A DNA stretch of 64,000 bases from Terriglobales bacterium (GTDB lineage: Bacteria > Acidobacteriota > Terriglobia > Terriglobales > Acidobacteriaceae): NCBI GenBank assembly GCA_035567895.1, contig DATMPC010000058.1, positions 310,001 to 374,000 of the forward strand. Direction: 5' to 3'. Positions 25,262 through 33,260 of the stretch are shown piece after piece. The stretch's first letter is position 1. Each line of letters opens with the position of its first letter. Below the pieces are notes generated by a model, which saw nothing but the letters and a program-made list of their open reading frames with translations, was not told the DNA's origin and made no database searches. The position numbers and the translations under genes are program-made.

Positions 25262-28183
25262 ATGACGAACATATTGCTGGTAACCATTGCGACATTATTA
25301 TCGAGCGCGTCCCTGTTTGGGAGTTCCTACTACACGGAACGTCTCAACGATCCGAAAGCGCTTTACCTGACAGCGGATCATTTTGCAGTCAAGAGCGACG
25401 GAGTCACCGACGATTCGAACGCGATCCAGGAAGCGATCGACAAAGTTCGGGAGAGCACGAACCAAGGCATTTTGTTTATTCCGGCAGGACGTTATCGGAT
25501 CACCAAGACCATCTATATCTGGCCGGGTATTCGCCTCATCGGGTACGGCACAGTTCGGCCCACGTTCGTTCTCGCCGCGAATACGCCGGGGTTTCAGAAT
25601 GGTCCTACTTATATGGTCTTTTTCGCCGGCAGCGGCCCCAACCCAAACGGCCCTCCTCGGGATGCGTCGCCAGGTACGTTTTATTCGGCGATGAGCAACA
25701 TTGACATTGAAATCCAGGATGGGAATCCGGGAGCTGTGGGAGTTCGTGCCCACTATGCGCAGCATTGCTTTCTCGCTCACATGGACTTTCACATCGGCTC
25801 CGGCCTGGCGGGAATTCACGACGGCGGTAACGTCGCTCAAGACGTTCATTTCTATGGTGGGCAATACGGCATTTGGACGCGAAAGCCGTCTCCCGGCTGG
25901 CAGTTCACGGTTGTCGATGCCACATTCGAAGCACAGCGCGAAGCCGCGATTAGAGAGCACGAGGCCGGTCTTACGCTGATCCGCCCGCAATTCAAGAATG
26001 TACCTACTGCAATTTCGATTGATCCCAGGTTTGCCGAAGAACTTTGGGTTAAAGATGGCCGGATGGAAAACATCTCTGGCCCTGCCGTAATTATCAGCAA
26101 CGAGAACAACGCGCGTACCGAAATAAACATGGAGAACGTTGTATGCGAAAGCGTTCCCATTTTTGCATCTTATCGGGAAAGCGGAAAGCAAGGTCCAGGA
26201 AGAGGAGGGAGCTACGCTGTAAAAACGTTTTCTCATGGCCTTCATTTCGATGACATGGGAGCTGTCCCCGCGATCCGGGATGTTTATGACACATCGCCTC
26301 TAAAGGCATTACCGCAGCCGCCCAGATCAGACATCCCAGATCTGCCGGCGATAAGCACATGGATCAACGTTCGGAGCCTCGGTGCGCGAGGCGACGGAGT
26401 CTCCGATGATACTGAAGTCCTAAAGAAGGCCATAGCTACACATAAAACGATTTACTTCCCGTCAGGTCAGTACTTGGTGAGTGACACGATTTCTCTCAGG
26501 CCAGACACAGTTCTGATCGGCCTGCACCCCAGCGTTACACGCATCATGCTTGCCGATTCCACGCCCGCATTCCAGGGCGTCGGAAGCCCCAAACCGTTGA
26601 TTGAGACTCCAAAGGGTGGGACCAACATCGTGACCGGTATCGGTCTCTACACCAATGGAATCAATCCACGAGCTGTCGCTGCGAAATGGATGGCGGGCAG
26701 CGATTCGCTCATGGATGATGTTCGATTTCTGGGCGGACATGGCACTGTCGATCCGGGCAGCACGCCAGAAGAAGCGTCAAAGGTGTGGCAGAGGATTTAT
26801 AACAACACGCACACTGCTGACTCCGATCTGAATCGTCGATGGGATGGACAATATCCCAGCCTATGGATTACTGACGGCGGGGGCGGCACCTTCCTGGACA
26901 TTTGGACACCGAGCCCCTTCGCGCAAGCTGGCCTCTACATTTCAAACACCACAACATCCGGACGCATTTATCAACTGTCAAGCGAACACCACGTCCGCAA
27001 CGAGGCTGTGCTGCGCAATGTATCGAACTGGGAAATCTACGCGCTTCAGACGGAAGAGGAAAGAGGCGAGAGCGGCTTCGCGCTCCCGCTCGAAATTGAT
27101 AACTCCACCAACATCACAGTTGCGAATCTGCATATGTATCGCGTTGTAAGCAGCTATCAGCCGTTCCCTTACGCGATAAAGGTGACAAACTCACACAACA
27201 TCCGACTTCGCAATGTTCACTGTTACAGCAACAGCAAAGTTTCCTTTGACAACGCAATTTACGATCCTCTACGCAGGAGCGAGGTGCGTCAGCGAGAATT
27301 CTCCTGGCTCACAATCTCGGGCGACGCGCCTCGGCGATCCAAGAAGGAATCGTCTTCTCTCTTCGCCGAGGGAGCGAAGATTGAGAAAATCGCCGGCGGT
27401 TTTTTCAACATCTCGGGGGGAGCAGTCGATCGAGCGGGCAATTTCTATTTTGTTGACCCAAAATGGCAAACAATCTACCGCTACTCACCGGCAACGCAGG
27501 TGGTATCGAAGATCCGGGATAATCCGCTCGAGCCCGTCCAATTGGTCTTCGACAAATCAGGCGATCTGATCGTGATTTCGTCTGCGGGAAACGGCACTGT
27601 GTACAGTCTTAAGCCTGACGCACCCAGCGACGACGTAACATTGCTAAAGCCTGAACCCTCGCAACCGCGGTCTGAAATGATTCCAGTCTTGCCGGTCGAC
27701 TACTTGGGCAATGCTGACGACTTCACTAAAAAGATCGAGATTGCAAAGCCCTATCACTTTGTATCGGCGGACAAAAGTGTTTTCATTCCCGCGGGTCAGG
27801 ACTTTGTAACCGGACAGCTCTACTACGGAGCGAAAATACATGATGTGCTTCGCGCATTCGGCATGGCGCCTGCCGCTCCCGGGCATCCGTTCTACATCTC
27901 CGACGAGGCTGAAGAGAAAACCTATTCCGGCCATGTCAACCCTGACGGTACTCTCTCAAATCTCAAGCTTTTTGCGGAGCGCGGCGGTGAAGGTCTCGCC
28001 GTCGACAATCAAGGAAACGTGTACCTAGCCGCCGGGCAGGTGTTCGTGTACAACTCCTCTGGTCGGCTGATCGACACCATCGATATTCCCGAGCGACCGT
28101 CACAACTAGTGTTCGGTGGACCGGACGGAAAGACGCTATTTATCCCTGCTCGCACTTCTCTTTATGCCGTCCGAACTCGGTAG
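25262..28183 (+). CDS. Secreted tandem pectate-lyase-fold (GH55-like) enzyme with C-terminal beta-propeller
   Basis: The protein (973 residues) has a signal peptide (MTNILLVTIATLLSSASLFG) and two pectate-lyase-3 type beta-helix units. The first opens at about residue 45 (VKSDGVTDDSNAIQEAI) and the second at about 375 (GARGDGVSDDTEVLKKAI). Two tandem units are the architecture of GH55 exo-beta-1,3-glucanases, but I cannot verify the catalytic glutamate. From about residue 710 to the end the sequence turns into propeller-like repeats (DRAGNFYFVD, DKSGDLIVIS, DNQGNVYLAA), reminiscent of NHL/SMP-30 domains. ATG 25262 is chosen because the signal peptide follows directly; ATG 25172 would add 30 residues in front. 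Context suggests it digests a glycan whose products induce through LacI. Confidence 0.75.
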   Translation: MTNILLVTIATLLSSASLFGSSYYTERLNDPKALYLTADHFAVKSDGVTDDSNAIQEAIDKVRESTNQGILFIPAGRYRITKTIYIWPGIRLIGYGTVRPTFVLAANTPGFQNGPTYMVFFAGSGPNPNGPPRDASPGTFYSAMSNIDIEIQDGNPGAVGVRAHYAQHCFLAHMDFHIGSGLAGIHDGGNVAQDVHFYGGQYGIWTRKPSPGWQFTVVDATFEAQREAAIREHEAGLTLIRPQFKNVPTAISIDPRFAEELWVKDGRMENISGPAVIISNENNARTEINMENVVCESVPIFASYRESGKQGPGRGGSYAVKTFSHGLHFDDMGAVPAIRDVYDTSPLKALPQPPRSDIPDLPAISTWINVRSLGARGDGVSDDTEVLKKAIATHKTIYFPSGQYLVSDTISLRPDTVLIGLHPSVTRIMLADSTPAFQGVGSPKPLIETPKGGTNIVTGIGLYTNGINPRAVAAKWMAGSDSLMDDVRFLGGHGTVDPGSTPEEASKVWQRIYNNTHTADSDLNRRWDGQYPSLWITDGGGGTFLDIWTPSPFAQAGLYISNTTTSGRIYQLSSEHHVRNEAVLRNVSNWEIYALQTEEERGESGFALPLEIDNSTNITVANLHMYRVVSSYQPFPYAIKVTNSHNIRLRNVHCYSNSKVSFDNAIYDPLRRSEVRQREFSWLTISGDAPRRSKKESSSLFAEGAKIEKIAGGFFNISGGAVDRAGNFYFVDPKWQTIYRYSPATQVVSKIRDNPLEPVQLVFDKSGDLIVISSAGNGTVYSLKPDAPSDDVTLLKPEPSQPRSEMIPVLPVDYLGNADDFTKKIEIAKPYHFVSADKSVFIPAGQDFVTGQLYYGAKIHDVLRAFGMAPAAPGHPFYISDEAEEKTYSGHVNPDGTLSNLKLFAERGGEGLAVDNQGNVYLAAGQVFVYNSSGRLIDTIDIPERPSQLVFGGPDGKTLFIPARTSLYAVRTR

Positions 28184-28357
28184 ACTAAAGCCTTTCCTTT
28201 CTAAACACATTACAAGTGAAGTCAGAAGAATTCTAACCCAGTCTTCTTCGGAAGCTTCGAGATGCATTGACCTTGATGTAGCCGCGAGCGGGTAATATAA
28301 AAGCACTATCGTGCCGCGCCAGAGAGGGAGTCTAAGGTACCTACGGAACTCCTATCA

Positions 28358-31249
28358 ATGAGGGCCCTGTCCCAGAAGACCATCGCGAAAGCCTTTTTGT
28401 GGTTTGCGGCTCTTTCTGGAGCTTACCTTTACGCTTTTCCTGGGCCAAATCTTTTCTACATCAGCATTTCCCTGGCTCATATCGCGCTGGGAGTGGTCGC
28501 TGTTCTTGCTGCTCCTTTCCTTATTCGCACGGTGCGGCTGCTCTCCCGGCTGGCAAGGGCCGGCGTTGTACTTCTGATTTTGGGCGCGATCGATGGCGTG
28601 ATCGTGATGGTTGTGGGCGGAAGCCGTCCACATCTTGAGTTCGTCTACCTTCATTCGATCTTGTCATTCGCAGGAGTACTGCTGCTCCTGGCGAACTGGC
28701 TTCGGTCAAAGCAGTGGTTTGCGTCCGCCGCGCCAAGGTTGACTGTTCAATGTGCGGTGATGTTCCTCGTTGCGGCCCTTCTGGTCGTGGGAGCGCACTA
28801 TTGGCGAGTGAAGCGGTGGGCGGCTTCGACTCCGATTCGCAATCCTGAGATTGCTCCGGCGGAGATGACCAAAGAGGGAGACGGTCCCAGTGGATTGTTT
28901 TTCCCCAGTTCGGCGCAGACGACTGACGGCAAATTTATTCCGGCGAAGTACTTCATGGAGTCGCAGGCGTGCGAGCGGTGTCACAAAGATGTCTACGAAC
29001 AGTGGAGCAGCTCAGCTCACCACTTCTCTTCGTTCAACAATCAGTGGTATCGCAAGAGCATTGAGTACATGCAGGACGTAGTTGGGACGCGTCCGTCGAA
29101 GTGGTGCGGAGGCTGCCACGATCCTTCAGTCCTCTACAGCGGCATGATGGATACGCCGATCAAGCAGATCGTGCACACGCCCGAGGCCAATGCGGGCTTG
29201 GGATGCCTGATGTGCCACTCCATCACAAAAGTGAAGAGCACAATGGGACAGGGCGATTTTGTGCTCCTGTATCCCAAACTGCATGAGCTCGCTGCGAGCA
29301 AGAATCCGGTCATGCGATGGCTGCATGATTATTCCGTTTATGTGAATCCTGAGCCGCACCGCCGCGCTTTCTTCAAGCCCTTCATGCATAACGAGCAGTC
29401 GGCTGAGTTCTGCTCGAGCTGCCATAAGGTTCATCTCGATGTGCCGGTGAATCACTATCGCTGGATTCGCGGATTTAACGACTACGACAACTGGCAGGCG
29501 AGCGGAGTCTCTGGGCTTGGCGCGCGGTCGTTTTACTATCCGGCCAAACCGCAGCGTTGCCTGGATTGCCACATGCCCCTTGTGGAGTCTGCCGATTACG
29601 GAACTACCGATGGGAAGCTGCATTCTCATCGCTTCCCTGCCGCGAATACTGCACTACCATTTGCGAATCAGGACGAGAAGCAGATGCAGGCGGTGCTGGA
29701 CTTTCTCAAGAACGGAATCATCAGCGTCGACATGTTTGGCATAAGTCCAGAGGCAAAGCAGGTCAACACCAGTGCGGCTCTCCCAGGCGAGCTTTCGACA
29801 ACCTTTGCCGTGGGTGAAGAAGCTGAATCTAGCGTGCGTCCTTCTGGCGCTGAGACGAGTGGATCGGAGGCATTTGAAGTCACTGCTCCCCTAAACGAAG
29901 TGCATCCTGCGTTGCGTCGCGGCGATACCGAGCGCTTGGACGTTGTGGTGCGAACGCGGAAGGTTGGGCACTTCTTCCCTGCCGGAACCGTCGACGGTTT
30001 CGACGTGTGGCTGGAGCTGAAGGCGACCGACGACAAAGGACAGGTCCTGTTCTGGAGCGGACGCGCAGAAGACAACGGCAAAGGACCAGTTGAGAAGAGC
30101 GCGCACTTCTATCGTTCGCAGAGCATCGACGAGCACGGCAATCCCATTAACAAACGCAACGCATGGTCCAACCGTGCGCTGGTGTATGTGAGATTAATTC
30201 CTCCTGGCGCAGCCGACACTGTTCATTATCGACTCCGAATTCCCGAGAACGCCGGCGACAAGATCAAGTTTGAAGCCAAGCTCAACTACCGGAAATTTTC
30301 CTGGTACTACACACAGTTTTCTTATGCCGGCAAGAGCACCGGCGAAGCGCATCAGATGGCACCCGGATTCGATGATCGCAAAGTTTCATTCGACGCCGAT
30401 ATGTCCGGAGTCTCCGGCAATCTGAAATACATTCCCGATCTGCCTATCGTGACTATCGCCTCAGACGAGGTCACGCTGCCGGTTGTCGCGAAGAGTGCCC
30501 CGAAGCCTGAACCGAAGCGGCAGTTGGAGGCAAAGGATTGGGAGCGTTGGAACGATTACGGAATCGGCCTCTTTCTTCAAGGTGACCTGAAGAGCGCTCT
30601 CGCTGCCTTTCAAACCGCGGCTGAGGCCGATCCTGCAAGAGCAGACAGCTATGTAAACATGGGGCGGGTTTTGGTGCAGGAAGGCGATGAACAGCGCGCC
30701 AAGCAAGTGCTGGAGAAAGCGCTCGCGATCGATAACAGCCTCGCCCGAACGCATTATTTCTACGCTCGCGCTTTGAGGATAGAGGGTAAGTACGATGAAG
30801 CGCTGCAGCATCTGCGAATCGCGCAGCAACAGTACCCGCAGGATCGTGTCGTGATCGACGACATCGGCAGGATTCTATTCCTGCAGCGCAAGTATCAGGA
30901 CGCTGTCAACGAACTGAAGAAGACTCTAGCGATCGATCCTGAGGATCTGCAGGCAAATTACAATCTGATGCTGAGTTATCGCGGACTAGGAGACACCGCA
31001 CAGGCTGCCGAATATCAGAAGCGCTATTTGCGCTTCAAAGCCGATGAAGCGGCGCAGGCGCTCACCGGTCCATATCGTTTGGCTCATCCGGAGGACAATA
31101 ACGAACGTCAGACAATCCACGAGCACGAGAGTGCTCCGCTCGCTATTCCCGCTCGCCAAACAAGAACCGCTACGCTGAAATCAAAGCGCCGCTCAGTTGC
31201 CTCTTCAGGGTCGCAAACGATAAGCTCGTTCTCTCCCGGTCATCGATGA
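28358..31249 (+). CDS. Membrane multihaem cytochrome c with C-terminal TPR domain
   Basis: This 963-residue protein has about five N-terminal transmembrane helices (residues about 8-150), then five CXXCH haem-binding motifs at residues 205 (CERCH), 250 (CGGCH), 283 (CLMCH), 352 (CSSCH) and 401 (CLDCH). A beta-rich stretch follows (about 480-690), and TPR units from about 725 to 890 (YGIGLFLQGDLKSALAAF, YVNMGRVLVQEGDEQRAKQVL). It probably passes electrons at the periplasmic face while the TPR part docks a partner. The stop overlaps the CRTAC1 gene (ATGA), so that secreted protein is the likely partner. Electron donor and acceptor are unknown. Confidence 0.88.
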   Translation: MRALSQKTIAKAFLWFAALSGAYLYAFPGPNLFYISISLAHIALGVVAVLAAPFLIRTVRLLSRLARAGVVLLILGAIDGVIVMVVGGSRPHLEFVYLHSILSFAGVLLLLANWLRSKQWFASAAPRLTVQCAVMFLVAALLVVGAHYWRVKRWAASTPIRNPEIAPAEMTKEGDGPSGLFFPSSAQTTDGKFIPAKYFMESQACERCHKDVYEQWSSSAHHFSSFNNQWYRKSIEYMQDVVGTRPSKWCGGCHDPSVLYSGMMDTPIKQIVHTPEANAGLGCLMCHSITKVKSTMGQGDFVLLYPKLHELAASKNPVMRWLHDYSVYVNPEPHRRAFFKPFMHNEQSAEFCSSCHKVHLDVPVNHYRWIRGFNDYDNWQASGVSGLGARSFYYPAKPQRCLDCHMPLVESADYGTTDGKLHSHRFPAANTALPFANQDEKQMQAVLDFLKNGIISVDMFGISPEAKQVNTSAALPGELSTTFAVGEEAESSVRPSGAETSGSEAFEVTAPLNEVHPALRRGDTERLDVVVRTRKVGHFFPAGTVDGFDVWLELKATDDKGQVLFWSGRAEDNGKGPVEKSAHFYRSQSIDEHGNPINKRNAWSNRALVYVRLIPPGAADTVHYRLRIPENAGDKIKFEAKLNYRKFSWYYTQFSYAGKSTGEAHQMAPGFDDRKVSFDADMSGVSGNLKYIPDLPIVTIASDEVTLPVVAKSAPKPEPKRQLEAKDWERWNDYGIGLFLQGDLKSALAAFQTAAEADPARADSYVNMGRVLVQEGDEQRAKQVLEKALAIDNSLARTHYFYARALRIEGKYDEALQHLRIAQQQYPQDRVVIDDIGRILFLQRKYQDAVNELKKTLAIDPEDLQANYNLMLSYRGLGDTAQAAEYQKRYLRFKADEAAQALTGPYRLAHPEDNNERQTIHEHESAPLAIPARQTRTATLKSKRRSVASSGSQTISSFSPGHR

Positions 31250-32925
31250 AGAAATCTATTCCGCGTCTTACTTGCCTTGTTCTCCTAATAGGTTGCTCAA
31301 TCGCTCTTGCCCAAAACGGGCAATTCACGAACATTACCCAAGCTGCCGGCATTCGCTTTGTCCACAACAGTGGCGCAACGGGAAAGCGATATCTCCCGGA
31401 GACGCTGGGAGTGGGCGTCGCTTTCATCGACTACGACAACGATGGCTGGCAGGACATTCTCTTTGCCAACAGCCAGGACTGGCCTGACGCTCCGAAGCGG
31501 CCCTCGACGCTGAAGCTCTACCACAACAATCGCAACGGAACGTTTTCCGATGTTACGCAAAAGTCCGGGCTCGCAATCAGCATGTACGGTATGGGAATTG
31601 CCGTCGGCGATTACGATAACGATGGCTACGACGACGTGTTCGTCAGCGCAGTGGGCCAGAGTCGACTTTTTCGCAACAATGGCAACGGCACCTTTACCGA
31701 TGTCACCCAAAGGGCCGGCATCGCTGGCGTGCAGGAGTTCAGTACCAGCGCAGCGTGGATCGACTACGACCGCGACGGCAAACTTGATCTCATCGTTGCC
31801 AACTATGTTCAGTGGTCGGCAAAGCAGGACATCTACTGCAGTCTCGACGGAAAGAAAAAATCCTACTGCACGCCCGAGTCTTACAAAGGTGCTTCGATTC
31901 GGGTCTGGCACAATCTTGGCAATGGTAAGTTCGAGGATGCGACTGTCAACCTCGGTCTGCTCGACATGACGTCGAAAACCCTGGGGATTGCCATCCTCGA
32001 CTACAACCACGATGGATGGCCGGACTTCGTACTCTCCAACGATACTCAGCCCAACAAGCTCTACGTCAACGACAAAGGCAAACATTTCTCCGAAGCTGCA
32101 GTCACCGCCGGCATCGCCTATAGCGAGGAGGGTTTGGCCCGTGCCGGAATGGGAGTGGATGCGGCTGATTATGATCGCAGCGGCAACTCAAGCATTCTGA
32201 TCTCGAATTTCTCGAACCAGATGCTCTCCTTGTTTCACAACGAGGGACATGGTCTGTTTGTGGACGTTGCTCCGACTTCCGAGGTCGGCCGCGAAAGTCT
32301 GCTGACCTTAGGCTTCGGGTGCTTTTTCTTTGACTATGACCTCGATGGCTGGCTCGACATTTTTGTAGCGAACGGCCACATCGAAGATCAGATCGAGAAC
32401 ATTCAAAAGCGGGTCCGCTATGCTGAGCCTCCACATCTGTTTCGCAATCTTGGCAATGGCAAGTTCACGGAAGTGACGCAACGTATGGGCGCTGAATTTG
32501 CGCGTCCCCGTGTCGCCCGCGGAGCTGCATACGCCGACATCGACAACGATGGCGATCTCGACCTTGTAATGACGACCAACGCAGGCCCGGCGCAGCTCTT
32601 CCGCAACGACAGTACTGGAAACCAGAGCCTGCGCGTCAAGCTAGAGGGTACGAAATCGAATCGCGACGGAATCGGCGCCGTTGTTCGCGTGCAGAGCGGC
32701 GGTAGCCAACAGTCACTCATGATGCGCAGCGGATCCAGCTATCTTTCGCAGAGCGAATTGGTGCTGACCTTTGGGCTTGGCAGCGCGACGAAAGCAGATC
32801 GAATCGATATTGAATGGCCAAGCGGTCAACACGACACGCTGCAGGACATCCCTGCCAGCCAGGTGATCACAGTTCGGGAAGGGGCCGGAATAAAGTCGAG
32901 CCAGAAACTCAAACCAAGATCGTAG
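31246..32925 (+). CDS. CRTAC1 family protein (FG-GAP/VCBS repeats + ASPIC/UnbV)
   Basis: This 559-residue protein has a signal peptide (MKKSIPRLTCLVLLIGCSIALAQ) and a seven-bladed propeller of FG-GAP repeats with calcium-binding patterns such as DYDNDGWQDI (about residues 63-72), DYDNDGYDDV and DIDNDGDLDL. It ends with an ASPIC/UnbV domain (about 470-545; LRVKLEGTKSNRDGIGAVV and IDIEWPSGQ). Such proteins are secreted or surface-bound. The start overlaps the cytochrome/TPR gene by 4 bases, an arrangement that recurs in Acidobacteriota; the pairing suggests a joint surface complex. No enzyme activity is established for the family. Confidence 0.92.
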   Translation: MKKSIPRLTCLVLLIGCSIALAQNGQFTNITQAAGIRFVHNSGATGKRYLPETLGVGVAFIDYDNDGWQDILFANSQDWPDAPKRPSTLKLYHNNRNGTFSDVTQKSGLAISMYGMGIAVGDYDNDGYDDVFVSAVGQSRLFRNNGNGTFTDVTQRAGIAGVQEFSTSAAWIDYDRDGKLDLIVANYVQWSAKQDIYCSLDGKKKSYCTPESYKGASIRVWHNLGNGKFEDATVNLGLLDMTSKTLGIAILDYNHDGWPDFVLSNDTQPNKLYVNDKGKHFSEAAVTAGIAYSEEGLARAGMGVDAADYDRSGNSSILISNFSNQMLSLFHNEGHGLFVDVAPTSEVGRESLLTLGFGCFFFDYDLDGWLDIFVANGHIEDQIENIQKRVRYAEPPHLFRNLGNGKFTEVTQRMGAEFARPRVARGAAYADIDNDGDLDLVMTTNAGPAQLFRNDSTGNQSLRVKLEGTKSNRDGIGAVVRVQSGGSQQSLMMRSGSSYLSQSELVLTFGLGSATKADRIDIEWPSGQHDTLQDIPASQVITVREGAGIKSSQKLKPRS

Positions 32926-32962
32926 CTCCCATCTACTCCAGCGCTCCTTATCCTGGCTATGC

Positions 32963-33128
32963 ACTGTCATCCCTCACTCCGCAGCGAGACTGGCTTGGGA
33001 TTCGACGATTCTGCGGCGGAGTGGGGGATCTGCTTTTTCTTCTCGCGAGGAGAAAAGCAGATCCCCCGCTCCGCAAGACCCAGGCGTGGTATCGCAAGCA
33101 GAATCGTTGCGGAGCGAGGGATGACAGT
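32963..33128. repeat. Palindromic intergenic element, copy A
   Basis: This 166-bp element begins with ACTGTCATCCCTCACTCCGC and ends with its near-perfect complement (GCGGAGCGAGGGATGACAGT). Inside is a second, nearly perfect arm pair of about 22 bp, around GGGGGATCTGC and GCAGATCCCCC (33015-33036, 33053-33075). The whole could fold into a nested hairpin. A related copy lies at 50807-50938. It carries no coding sequence and fills most of the gap before the propeller-discoidin gene. Confidence 0.85.
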
Positions 33129-33260
33129 CTCTGGAATAGCCTCGGAGATCTCGGCTCAGCGAATAATCGCCAACAAGCACCCTGACCAGGTTTCCCAGCC
33201 TATAATCCTTCATTTTCTGCGGCCACTCAGTTACATTGTTCAGACTGTGAACCCTCTGGA

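Noticed and set aside
25298-26245. A 315-residue minus-strand open frame inside the beta-helix enzyme gene
   Set aside because: It is antisense to a gene with clear domains and a signal peptide, and has no recognisable motif.
31297-32085. A 262-residue minus-strand frame rich in VVVV and IVVVVE strings
   Set aside because: It is the antisense shadow of calcium-binding repeat codons in the CRTAC1 gene.
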